A DNA stretch of 64,000 bases from Candidatus Poribacteria bacterium (lineage in GTDB: Bacteria > Poribacteria > WGA-4E > WGA-3G). Below are positions 29,755 to 39,280 of this stretch, piece after piece. The position numbers and the translations under genes are program-made. Every line of letters begins with the position of its first letter. The first letter of the stretch is position 1. Under the pieces are notes generated by a model. That model had not been told where the DNA came from. It saw only the letters and a list, made by a program, of their open reading frames with translations, and searched no databases. The DNA lies in assembly GCA_028820635.1 (NCBI GenBank), contig JAPPIG010000118.1, positions 62,001-126,000 on the forward strand, given 5' to 3'.

Positions 29755-30828
29755 ATGCAAGAACTACTTAAGCAGATAGCATCACATTTCCAAATCAATT
29801 TAGATAAGATCTCAGTCGAACCGATTTACCACGGTAAACGACAAAAGCAGAACGTCTACCGTCTGAAAGTCAGAAGCAAGGATTATCTACTCAAACAACA
29901 AGATATTACTTCCCCAGTGACCGAATCAGGTTTCACACCATTTCAGATTGAGAAGTTCACCTTATCAACACTTCACAAGGGTGGATGTCTTGTGCCGCGA
30001 ATTATTTGGGAATCTGAACAACACCAAGCATTGTTACTGGAATGGCGTGGCGATCAAACACTTGATTCCTTAGCACAGAGTAGATCAGTGTCAAGTCTCA
30101 TGCTTGATATGCAGACTATTCTTAATGTATTTTGCCATATTGAAGAAGTCTTTAGAAAAAACGAGGCACAATTCAACCCCTATGTATTTCACTTTAATCT
30201 CAAGCAGACCTTGCAACGTTTACTTGAACAGGGTAGGAAAACAGTCTATTATCTGCAACATCAGAGTAAGACATCGCCTACCGCATCGCAAGCAGCGCAA
30301 CTTGACATAGCATGGACTTCTCTTTCAAATCATCTGCTTGACACCAAACCAACCCTGGGCGGCCTTGACTACCAAGCACGTAATATTGTGTTTGACAGGG
30401 AACTCCCGTATTTCATTGATTTTGCGAGTGTTGGTTGGGATTGGCAAGAACGCAGGTTGGTACAATACCTTAATGGTATCGGTGCGTCCCAAGAAGGTGC
30501 CAACTTTGTATCTTTGTTGAACCGTGAATTAGTTGATGCTTACGCAGAATGGGTAGTTGTAAATCGTGAAAAATGTTCCACCGCAGACGTCGCCTCACGT
30601 GTTGATGGACATCATTTGCTTTTTTATCTCTCAATTTTGCATCGGATATTGCAGGCGGTTGCAAAACCCGAAACGGCTGAAAATCAAATTTTGTTAGATG
30701 CGTGGGGAGATGCCCAGTTGAGATTTCAACGGGCAATGGAACTGATTATTAACACTGATTTGAGTGATGATATTTATATTATCCAAATCCGTGAAATGAT
30801 TGGAAAATTTCAGGCAGACATCGCATAG
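29755..30828 (+). CDS. aminoglycoside phosphotransferase/CotS-like kinase-fold protein
   Basis: 'GGLDYQARNIVFDRELPYFIDFASVGWDWQERRLVQYL' catalytic-loop pattern; ATG at 29755 has GGAG upstream, while the ORF track starts at 29656. Confidence 0.65.
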   Translation: MQELLKQIASHFQINLDKISVEPIYHGKRQKQNVYRLKVRSKDYLLKQQDITSPVTESGFTPFQIEKFTLSTLHKGGCLVPRIIWESEQHQALLLEWRGDQTLDSLAQSRSVSSLMLDMQTILNVFCHIEEVFRKNEAQFNPYVFHFNLKQTLQRLLEQGRKTVYYLQHQSKTSPTASQAAQLDIAWTSLSNHLLDTKPTLGGLDYQARNIVFDRELPYFIDFASVGWDWQERRLVQYLNGIGASQEGANFVSLLNRELVDAYAEWVVVNREKCSTADVASRVDGHHLLFYLSILHRILQAVAKPETAENQILLDAWGDAQLRFQRAMELIINTDLSDDIYIIQIREMIGKFQADIA

Positions 30829-30845
30829 ATAAGATTTTAATCACA

Positions 30846-31274
30846 TCAAAGTTTTTCAGGATTGTCCGAGTTATCAAAAATAATAGTTTCTCCAAGCTTG
30901 GTCAGAAATTCCTCTGCTTCCGGTGTTGAAGGTTTAATTATTGTTGATAATCCTGGGTTGTGAAATTTAGTTTGAAATGAATTGAGCAAGTCATAAAGGG
31001 ATTTTAGATTAACCTGCCGCTTGTGAATAGCATCGCGAACAATCTGAAATTGTTCCTTTACGGTTTCTTGTGAGACACCATCCGGACGGTTAGTTATAAG
31101 GAGTTTTTCAGTGCCGTTTAAGGCACGTGATGCCATCCAGTACCGCAAGCCTTCAGCACCTCCAACTCGGTTGTAAACGAATAATCCGGCACCTACACTC
31201 ACAATGAGAATTACAAAAATAAAAATAAGAACACGTCGGTAACAACCACTGATCTTCTGCGCTATGAGTGACAT
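30846..31274 (-). CDS. hypothetical single-pass membrane protein
   Basis: One N-terminal TM segment; abuts the amidohydrolase gene. Confidence 0.5.
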   Translation of the reverse strand: MSLIAQKISGCYRRVLIFIFVILIVSVGAGLFVYNRVGGAEGLRYWMASRALNGTEKLLITNRPDGVSQETVKEQFQIVRDAIHKRQVNLKSLYDLLNSFQTKFHNPGLSTIIKPSTPEAEEFLTKLGETIIFDNSDNPEKL

Positions 31275-32393
31275 CTATAGTATTTTTCCTTCGCGAATCG
31301 TTAAAGCGGCATTGATTTTCTGAGTGCCGATAAACTTTGTTCTGTGTGCATCGTAGAATTCAAATTCACCATCAATCACTTCTAAAACCGCTATATCCGC
31401 TGTTGTCCCAATTTTTAGATTACCAAGTTGTTTTTCGCGTTTGATGGCTTTAGCAGCATTGAAGGTTGCTTTTTCAATCACTGCCTCAAACGAAAGTCCG
31501 AGATGCATCAGTTTTGATAAAGTTGTTGGTAGGTCATAAACGGGACCGTTGATATTACCAGTGTGGAGGTCAGTGCTGATAACATCAGAAATAAAACCTT
31601 GTTCCATCGCGCGTTGTGCAATTTCGTAATGAAAACTCCCTGCTCCATGCCCAACATCAAAGATCACACCATCTTGCTGTGCCTGCCATGCCTCTGGGAT
31701 GACCCTTCCTTTTTCGTCAACGATGTTATCACCATTTCCTTGAAAACAGTGGGTAATTACATCACCCGGTCGCATCAATTCCAAAACATCTGGAAACGGC
31801 ACACCTGCACCAATATGACACATCACAGGTGTTCCAGCTTGTTCTGCTGCTTGAATAGCAAGTTTCAGCGGTTCTACGCCGTTGTCGCCTACCTGCATTT
31901 TGCCTTGCCGCACTTTTACGCCTACCGTGATGTCACGATTGGCTTTTAACGTATCAGCAACGCGATCTGGATCTGCATAAGCGAGGTCATGCATCTCTCC
32001 AACTGGCCCGTAGACAAGTCCAATACCAGAAATGTGGATGTAGTTCAATATGTTCGTTTGCGCAGGTTCTGCGATGAATTCACGGAAACCGGGAAAAGTT
32101 GCCCAACTGGCACTACCAGCATCAACAGCCGTTGTTGTGCCCGATGTAGCGCAAATGCTATCGGCTTTAATACCCCACGTTGTGACGCCGTAATAGACAT
32201 GCGTATGGATGTCAACCAACCCTGGTGTAACATATTGATTCTTGACAGAGATAGTCTGTTTTGCCAAAGTTTCGGAAATATCTTTATCAATTGCGGCAAT
32301 CACTCCATCTGTAATCGCGATATCGCGAAGTGCATTTAATCCTTGCGCCGAATCAATGACGGTACCGCTCTTGAGTAAAATATCGTATTTCAT
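31275..32393 (-). CDS. amidohydrolase/deacetylase family metallohydrolase
   Basis: 'VTPGLVDIHTHVYYG', 'ISTDLHTGNINGPVYDLPTTLSKLMHLG'. Confidence 0.85.
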   Translation of the reverse strand: MKYDILLKSGTVIDSAQGLNALRDIAITDGVIAAIDKDISETLAKQTISVKNQYVTPGLVDIHTHVYYGVTTWGIKADSICATSGTTTAVDAGSASWATFPGFREFIAEPAQTNILNYIHISGIGLVYGPVGEMHDLAYADPDRVADTLKANRDITVGVKVRQGKMQVGDNGVEPLKLAIQAAEQAGTPVMCHIGAGVPFPDVLELMRPGDVITHCFQGNGDNIVDEKGRVIPEAWQAQQDGVIFDVGHGAGSFHYEIAQRAMEQGFISDVISTDLHTGNINGPVYDLPTTLSKLMHLGLSFEAVIEKATFNAAKAIKREKQLGNLKIGTTADIAVLEVIDGEFEFYDAHRTKFIGTQKINAALTIREGKIL

Positions 32394-32396
32394 TGG

Positions 32397-33089
32397 CTAT
32401 ACACCACGTTTTTCACCCCAGATATCAACATGCACGCGCGGCGAATAACGATACCCATTTTCTTTGCAAAGTGCAACTAACCATTCCTGCTTCTGACTTA
32501 GTACCTGTGGGTTTTTGCCTTGAGGCATCAACATAATAGTTTCAGCGGGAATCCCAATATCTGCTTGTAAGGTTTGAATTTCCGCAAGATCGTCCGGTGT
32601 ATCTACAACAAACTTTACTTGACACATATAGGTGTCTAAAAACTTGCGGATAACTTCAGGACAGATACGTCCCCGTTCGTGCCGTTTATAAAAACGATTC
32701 TCTGACGGAGGGTTGGAATTACGCAACTTTGGACTCATTGAAATTAAGTGTGCGGCAACTTCTGCGAAAAGTGTGGCATTCGTTTCAATTGTGATGTGAT
32801 GTTCACGTTTATCTAACTCGCGGCAGAGGAGTATCAATTCCTTAGTTTGAATAAACGGTTCACCACCAGTGATGACGACATGCTTACACCCGAATTGAGT
32901 AATTGCATCAACGGTTTCGGCAACGGTAATGTCTTTATTTTCAGGTTCCCAAGATGTATAGGGTGTGTCACACCAAGTACATCGTAGATTGCAATAACTT
33001 GTTCGAAAGAAAACAGATGGAACCCCTATGAGTTGTCCTTCACCCTGAATTGTATGAAACAGTTCGCTATATTTCATAGGAAATTCCAC
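32397..33089 (-). CDS. queE: 7-carboxy-7-deazaguanine synthase (QueE-like radical SAM)
   Basis: 'FHTIQGEGQLIGVPSVFFRTSYCNLRCTWCDTPYTSWEPE', 'VVITGGEPFIQ'. Confidence 0.92.
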   Translation of the reverse strand: MEFPMKYSELFHTIQGEGQLIGVPSVFFRTSYCNLRCTWCDTPYTSWEPENKDITVAETVDAITQFGCKHVVITGGEPFIQTKELILLCRELDKREHHITIETNATLFAEVAAHLISMSPKLRNSNPPSENRFYKRHERGRICPEVIRKFLDTYMCQVKFVVDTPDDLAEIQTLQADIGIPAETIMLMPQGKNPQVLSQKQEWLVALCKENGYRYSPRVHVDIWGEKRGV

Positions 33090-33133
33090 AGTTAGAATTA
33101 GGAAGAAGGAGACACATTTTTTCTTAAAAGCAC

Positions 33134-33505
33134 TTAAGCTTCAATGAGTTCAATCTGAACGTTATCTGGTCCCTTAAAAAATGCCATCATGAGTCCGGAA
33201 GGTTTTAGGTCTTCAAGTTCTGCCCCCTTTTTCTGAAGTTCGGCAACTGTAGCGTCAAGGTCTTCTACAGTAAAAGCGAGTTGATAGACACCCCAGCGCG
33301 GATTGCCGCTCGTCGGTTCAACATCCATATCGCCAAATTTGGGAGAGAGGAAGATGCGTTCCCCACCAATTTCCATCCGTACAATTTTTAACCCTCTGAC
33401 TTCAACAGTATCGGTTACCTTTCCGTCAAACATCTTTTCGTAATATTCAATTGCACCGTCAAGGTCTTCACATCTGAGATGGATATGATGAAATGTAAAT
33501 ACCAT
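33134..33505 (-). CDS. VOC/glyoxalase family protein
   Basis: 'FHHIHLRCEDLDGAIEYYEKMFDGKV' and 'FKGPDNVQIELIE'; internal start preferred over the 33586 start of the ORF track. Confidence 0.8.
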   Translation of the reverse strand: MVFTFHHIHLRCEDLDGAIEYYEKMFDGKVTDTVEVRGLKIVRMEIGGERIFLSPKFGDMDVEPTSGNPRWGVYQLAFTVEDLDATVAELQKKGAELEDLKPSGLMMAFFKGPDNVQIELIEA

Positions 33506-33676
33506 AAAGAACTCCTTTTGATAAATTGCATATATGATTTTTAGAACAACAAATTTGTCAACACGTAATTCATAAGTTTCTTTCAAGGATGGTAAATTAA
33601 CCTTAAATAATATACCTTGTTAGCAATACAATTTCAATACAATTTGTCTAATGTTGGCAGGCCCTTTGATCACTTT

Positions 33677-35572
33677 CTAATACACGTGTGCAAACGTGAA
33701 TTCCCACAGCAGCACGTTACCGCCACCGCTCGAGCTTGCGATTACTTTTCCATCTGGACTGAACGCGACATCAGTGACTGCAGATTTATGTCCTGCCAAA
33801 GTCAAGAGAGGCGCGCCGGTTCGCACATCCCACAAACGCACGGTTTCGTCCCTACTCCCACTCGCTAATATTTTACCATTCGGACTGAATGCAACGCTAT
33901 AGATATTACTCGTATGCCCTTTCATTATTCTAAGCAAAGTGCCACTTTGCGCATCCCATAAACGAACAGTGGTGTCATCACTTGCACTCACTATCATCTT
34001 CCCATCTGGACTAAACGCCACGCTGTTGACACGACCCGTATGCTCCTCCAACGTTCGAACAGATGTGCCGGTTCGCACATCCCACAAACGAACAGTATTG
34101 TCCCTGCCCCCACCTACAATCATCTTCCCATCTGGACTAAACGCAACACTGTTGAAACCAGCCTTATCCCCTTTTAACACCCGAAGATGAGTGCCTTTTT
34201 GCGCATTCCACAAACGCACGGCATTGTCCCAACCCACACTTGCCAACATTTTTCCATCCGAACTAAACACGACACGGCTAAACACGACATTTGCACTTGC
34301 AAGCGTATATCTGCCTCCTGTTGGTATTAGACGATGTGCGCCTGTTTGCACATCCCATAGAGGAAAGATCTTGTCATCACTTGCACTTGCTAATGTCTTG
34401 CCATTTGGACTGAACATCACACTATAGACACGCTTCGTATGTCCGTTGAACGTTCGTAGAGACGCACCAGTTTGCACATCCCATAGACGTACAATTCCGC
34501 TTCTACCGCCACTCGCCAATGTCTTGCCATCTGGACTGAACATGACGCTATGGACAATATCCATATGTCCAGTCAGTGTCCTAAGAGATATACCTGTCTG
34601 TACATCCCACAGATGAATGGTTTCACCAAAATAGCTCCCACTCGCCAGTGTTTTTCCATCTGGACTGAATACTAAGCTATCGACTAACTCGATATGTCCA
34701 GTTAACACCCGAATAGATGTACCCGTTTGCACATCCCACAGACGCACGGTTTGGTCATCACTCCCACTCGCAAGTATTTCACCATCTGGACTGAATACAA
34801 TGCTTGAGATAAAACCCTTATGTCCTGCAAGTCTGCGAAGAGGTTTACCGGTTTGCACATCCCATAAACGAATTGTTTCGTCCATATAACTTCCAGACGC
34901 TAATGTTTTGCCATCCGGACTGAACGATATGCTTCTAATTCCTTCTGAATGTCCTTTCAATGTCTTTAGAGACTTGCCAGTTCGCACATTCCACAGACGC
35001 ACAGTTTTGTCATTGCTTCCAGTTGCTAATATTTTACCTTTTGGATTGAACGCAACTTTTCTGATCCCGCCTATATGCCCTTTGAACGTTCGTAGGAACT
35101 TACCGGTTTGCACATCCCAAAGACGCACGGTTTGATCAAAACCTCCACTCGCTAACTTTGAACCATCCGGACTGAACATAACACTTGAGATATAAGACGT
35201 ATGCCCATTAAGCGTTAGAAGATGTGTGCCGGTACGCGCGTCCCACAAACGGATAGTCTCGTCAGTACTTGCACTCGCGAGTTTAGAACCGTCTGGACTG
35301 AACGCCACGCTTGTAACCCCACCCGTATGCCCTGTGAGCAGATCAAGTTCTTCACCTGTCTGCGCGTCATAAATCCAAATACCTATGCTGCTCGCTACCG
35401 CCAAGCGTGTGCCATCAGGAGAATACGCTATCTCATTCATTGAACCTTTACCGAGGCGTGCTTTTGCACCTTCGGGTAGACCCCATTGTGTATAGTCTTG
35501 AGCAAAGATATTTGGGACAAAAGCAAATATAAAAAACCAAATAGTTACAATCGAAATGAGCGTTTTTTTCAT
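33677..35572 (-). CDS. secreted WD40-repeat protein
   Basis: Signal peptide then over 12 blades of '[27 protein letters not shown]'. Confidence 0.93.
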   Translation of the reverse strand: [631 protein letters not shown]

Positions 35573-35671
35573 GAGAAAATACCTATTAGAATTCCAATTG
35601 ATATTTTAAAAAGATAGTAAAGTTAGAAATAGAATCAGGGGTAAACGCGTTCCCATATATGTTTAGCACAA

Positions 35672-35700
35672 TTGACAAAACCTCTGAATGCTGTTATTAT
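35672..35700 (+). promoter_or_regulatory. sigma70-type promoter (P0) left of the IS
   Basis: TTGACA (35672-35677), 17-nt spacer, TATTAT (35695-35700). Confidence 0.6.
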
Positions 35701-35736
35701 ATCACATACAATACATGAGGTCAAGAGAGTGGTTTA

Positions 35737-37077
35737 TGCTGATTTACCCCAGTTTTTCAGAACCCATATTTGTATGTCTTATATCATAATAGTTTTGCAA
35801 AAGTGTTTTTTCTGATAAACTGTTTTCCAATCTTATTTTATAGAATCTATTTTAGGGTATTCCACTGAAACACATTGCATCGGTCAAAGTAAATCCGCGT
35901 ATGCTCATCCCAGAAATAAAGCAAGAGTTCAAAAAAGTGTTGAAGCGTCCTGCTCTCAGAAATCTGATTTTGGTCATACTTGCGTGTCTTGGCACGAAAA
36001 CATTTCAAATCAACACACTTGCGAACCACTTGCCTGTTTGCGTTGCCCATTATAAGACGAAACAAAAACGGCTGCTCCCGGTTTATCTACTCAAACTTTC
36101 CGACACTTGTTGCTATGGGGGCGTGGTGTGCCTTTGTCTTATGGCAACTATATGACAAAACAGGGCGTGCGCCACGCATTGTGCTTATTGATGAGACGGA
36201 CATTCTCCAAGACTATAGGATTATCGTTATCGCTGTGCCATTCCGCAAACGCGCTATTTCTATCTATTGGAAAATCTACAAAAAAGACACCTTTGACAAG
36301 ATGGTCTACCCGAGCCATAATGTGCTTGGTCAAGAGTTTTGCTATCAGTTCATCAAGCAGTTTGAAACTGCCTTACCGAATGTCAAAAGACCGGTCTTAG
36401 TGTTTGATAGATACTTTGCGCGCGCAAAGTATCTTATGAAACCTCTAATGGAAAATGGTATTGAGTTTGTCATACGCGTCTGTAAAAATGCTTGCTTTTA
36501 TCACAAAGGACAACGCATCAAACTACAGACACTGAAAAATACAGAAACTTATCCCAACATATCTTATCACAGCACAGAGAAACTCAGACTGAACCTTTAT
36601 GTTTTTAGAGACGCAAACCATCAAGAACCGCTTTATCTCGTATCAAATAGTTTACGAAATACGCAACTCTATCTTACCTATAAACATCGGATGCAGATAG
36701 AAGAATGTTTTCGGGATATAAAGACACTTTTCGGATTTCGGTATTTACGATTGAAACGACAAGAACTGCTACGGATCGCATTGCTATGGTTTATCGTCTG
36801 TGTAAGTTATGGTATCTGTTTCCTCCATTTTGAAAAATCTGGAGAGCGGTGGGTAAAAACCTATAATACTTATCATACAAAAACATATTCGCTCATTTTT
36901 GTCATAAAAAGGATACTGGAGATAACTTGGAAACCTGACATTTTCCTTGACCCATATTTTAATCTAAACGATTGTGAGGGATAAAGTTCGTGCCAGTTCA
37001 GCATTGACTTCCTCACACAAAGCATCTAAAAAACCTTATGTACATTTGTCTCTACAAAAACTGGGGGTAAATCAGCA
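35737..37077 (+). mobile_element. insertion sequence, IS4-like, about 1341 bp
   Basis: Left end TGCTGATTTACCCC-AGTTTTT (35737-35757) and right end CAAAAACTGGGGGTAAATCAGCA (37055-37077) are inverted repeats with one 1-nt gap, flanking the transposase. Confidence 0.82.
35901..36984 (+). pseudogene. IS4-like DDE transposase split by a +1 frameshift
   Basis: N-terminus in the 35901 frame ('MLIPEIKQEFKKVLKRPALRNLILVILACLGTKTFQINTLANHLPVCVAHYKTKQKRLL') continues in the 35980-frame ORF ('RFIYSNFPTLVAMGAW...LIDETDIL...RPVLVFDRYFARAKYL...YKHRMQIEECFRDIKTLFGF'); switch near CTCCCGG at 36075-36081. Confidence 0.75.
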
Positions 37078-37087
37078 ATTAATTTAC

Positions 37088-37116
37088 TTGACAAAAATGT
37101 GCAAACCTGCTAAATT
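37088..37116 (+). promoter_or_regulatory. tandem promoter P1
   Basis: TTGACA, 17-nt spacer, TAAATT (37111-37116). Confidence 0.6.
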
Positions 37117-37166
37117 AGACGCAAAATCAATAAAATTATGAATTTTACGCTTTTTTCACAAAAAAC

Positions 37167-37195
37167 TTGACAAACATTGCAACAAAGTGTATACT
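37167..37195 (+). promoter_or_regulatory. tandem promoter P2
   Basis: TTGACA, 17-nt spacer, TATACT (37190-37195). Confidence 0.7.
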
Positions 37196-37253
37196 TAATT
37201 AATGTGATATATAATCCGCTCAGGATTTTTGTTGTCAACAAACTCAAAAAAAC

Positions 37254-37282
37254 TTGACAAAGTTTCGCTGTTTGATTATAAT
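37254..37282 (+). promoter_or_regulatory. tandem promoter P3
   Basis: TTGACA, 17-nt spacer, TATAAT (37277-37282): full consensus. Confidence 0.8.
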
Positions 37283-37422
37283 TAAAAGTATGCGGGAAGA
37301 GATACATCAATTTTGCATTTTATATCATGCTTTTTACGATTCGGAATCATTATCTCAATTACGCAACTTTACAGAACAGTGCGCTATGTGCCGGAAACAC
37401 CGCGCAGCAAATTTAAAGTAAG

Positions 37423-37451
37423 TTGACAATTTTTTGTAACTTGTTTACAAT
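37423..37451 (+). promoter_or_regulatory. tandem promoter P4
   Basis: TTGACA, 17-nt spacer, TACAAT (37446-37451). Confidence 0.7.
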
Positions 37452-37492
37452 AGGGAACGTAATTCGACGTAATGCCAGCAGAAGTAAATTGG

Positions 37493-37521
37493 TTGACATT
37501 TTTTGTAACCGATGCTATAAT
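37493..37521 (+). promoter_or_regulatory. tandem promoter P5
   Basis: TTGACA, 17-nt spacer, TATAAT (37516-37521): full consensus; spacer start TTTTTTGTAAC shared with P4. Confidence 0.8.
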
Positions 37522-37780
37522 AGGTAACGTTAAAATAAAATACTAAATCGGTTTGACCGGAAAATTTATAGAGAAACCAAACCGAAATCCCTAAAAAATG
37601 AAGGATGTGTGCAACCGGAAACGCATATATCCGATACTAAAGGTTAGTAGAATAGATTTCATCCCTGAATCTGTTCTTGATATTTCAAATTGTATTGTCG
37701 GGCGCGATAACGCAATACAATGCACATCGTCCCAAATAGTTTAATGTTTAGTTAGATTTTTAAATGAGGAGAAATAAGTA

Positions 37781-38494
37781 ATGCGATTGTCAAATAACTT
37801 GGCATTTTGCTTAGTAAGTTTAATTTTGCTGCTTGCACTTGGGTGTATTTATGTCTTGACTCCCGTTATGGCACGCCCTAGGCAGTCTTGTTACTTCAAA
37901 CAACCCAACAACATCAACTCCGTCCATAGTTTTCCCACAACCCGTGTGTAATGTGTGTAAGTATATCAAAGATGAATTTGATATGACCAGTTGGTTTGAT
38001 AAATCATTAATTCGACGGTATTCCGTATCACACTGATTGATGGAAGAGCACTTGATTTAGCCAAAGAGATGCCTAATGATATTGAGAATTGGTAGACAAT
38101 ATTTTACGATTGCAGATGATGTCGGTAACCTTGACGGTAACGCTCGCACAAACAATGTGCCTGCTTGGGAATTCCCAGAAGGTATGACTGAAGATGGTTC
38201 CACAACTTCACTCATTGTATCTTTGATGAAAGTGTTCCACGCGTTGGTACAGACTTGGCGAACAACATTGTCAAACCGCTCGGTGGCACAGATGACGTTG
38301 GCGTTGCCAGAGAAAGAGGTATTGATTCTCAGTATAGTCGGGTTCATACCGCTGATACTGAGTTCGCTGACATCTTTATCCGCCATACTTGGTATGGAAG
38401 TGAAAATGACTATGGTACTCCATTGAATCGAACAGATCAAATCTTGCCTGTGCAGTTGTCCTTCTTCCGTCCGGCACTTCAAGAAGATGGTTAA
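37781..38494 (+). pseudogene. decayed secreted-protein gene (N-terminal part)
   Basis: RBS gagga plus ATG and signal peptide MRLSNNLAFCLVSLILLLALGCIYVLTPVMA; coding similarity then hops between frames ('ITLIDGRALDLAKEMPNDIENW*', 'FTIADDVGNLDGNARTNNVPAWEFPEGMTEDGST', 'GGTDDVGVARERGIDSQYSRVHTADTEFADIFIRHTWYGSENDYG'). Confidence 0.7.
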
Positions 38495-38569
38495 GTAGTT
38501 GTCCGTATGAAGATTAATTTATTATTTGGGTAATTTTTCATTATGCATATTCGGAACATTTTAAGGAAT

Positions 38570-38640
38570 CTTGAGTTCCGTAGGAACGATATGCGAGAAC
38601 AAAGACATTAGATAAACATATCGTTCCTACGGAACTCAAG
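38570..38640. repeat. perfect 24-bp inverted repeat of the AGTTCCGTAGGAACGATATG family
   Basis: CTTGAGTTCCGTAGGAACGATATG (38570-38593) / CATATCGTTCCTACGGAACTCAAG (38617-38640); second half-site TATAAACATTGCGTCCCTAACGGGACTAA follows. Confidence 0.9.
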
Positions 38641-38726
38641 AAGTGCGTTTATTCGTTTTTCTATAAACATTGCGTCCCTAACGGGACTAAGGAAAATACC
38701 GGATTTATTTTTTAATCTTCATTTGG

Positions 38727-39040
38727 ACAACCGAATCCGAACTTGACAACGCTGGATTTAATATCCTCCGTAGTGAAGAACGGAACGGTGAATACAAGTA
38801 GGTCAATACTGACTTGATCCAAGGTGCTGGCACCATAGGTGAACGGATCAATTATAGTTAGGTTGATCCTACAGCCAAACCTGATGTCGTGGACTACTAC
38901 CAGACTGAAGATGTATCTTTCGCCAGTGAGCATCAAGTGCTTGCTACAACCAAGTTGAAAGGTTTGATCTCGGCCAAGAACAAACTGACAACGCGGTGGG
39001 GCAAATTGAAATCACAAGATTTACTCAGGAATATTCTAAC
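38727..39040 (+). pseudogene. C-terminal remnant of a secreted protein, with two in-frame TAG codons
   Basis: Reading 'ESELDNAGFNILRSEERNGEYK*VNTDLIQGAGTIGERINYS*VDPTAKPDVVDYYQTEDVSFASEHQVLATTKLKGLISAKNKLTTRWGKLKSQ'. Confidence 0.7.
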
Positions 39041-39049
39041 TAACTTACC

Positions 39050-39091
39050 AAAAAAGTGGGCGGTGGACTTCGGTTCATCGCCCACTTTTTT
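39050..39091 (+). terminator. rho-independent terminator
   Basis: AAAAAAGTGGGCG ... CGCCCACTTTTTT perfect stem with T-run. Confidence 0.88.
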
Positions 39092-39107
39092 ATTTTCCCT
39101 CCATTTG

Positions 39108-39181
39108 GTAGGCGCGTTTTGGAAACGCGCCGAAACCAGACATTAGAGACTATAAACACCGCGTTTACAAAACGCTCCTAC
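39108..39181. repeat. intergenic palindromic repeat (GGTAGGCGCGTTTT type)
   Basis: ggtaggcgcgttttggaaacgcgcc ... ccgcgtttacaaaacgctcctacc. Confidence 0.7.
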
Positions 39182-39203
39182 CGTATTGGTGGGATTTATT
39201 AAC

Positions 39204-39232
39204 TTGACATTTTCCCCAAACCATACTACAAT
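39204..39232 (+). promoter_or_regulatory. sigma70-type promoter
   Basis: TTGACA, 17-nt spacer, TACAAT; 49 nt before the ATG at 39281. Confidence 0.75.
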
Positions 39233-39280
39233 ATAAACAAACAACAATACTGAACAATACTGGAGGACAACCCCAAACCG

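Noticed and set aside
33677-35572. Tandem ~126-bp DNA periodicity as a satellite or CRISPR-like array
   Set aside because: It corresponds to WD40 blades in a single long ORF; no spacers and no cas genes.
38727-38930. Amber (TAG) stop-codon reassignment to explain in-frame TAGs
   Set aside because: Other clear genes in the window end normally at TAG (e.g. the CDS ends at 9060 and 53409), and the same pseudogene also has frame hops; simple decay is sufficient.
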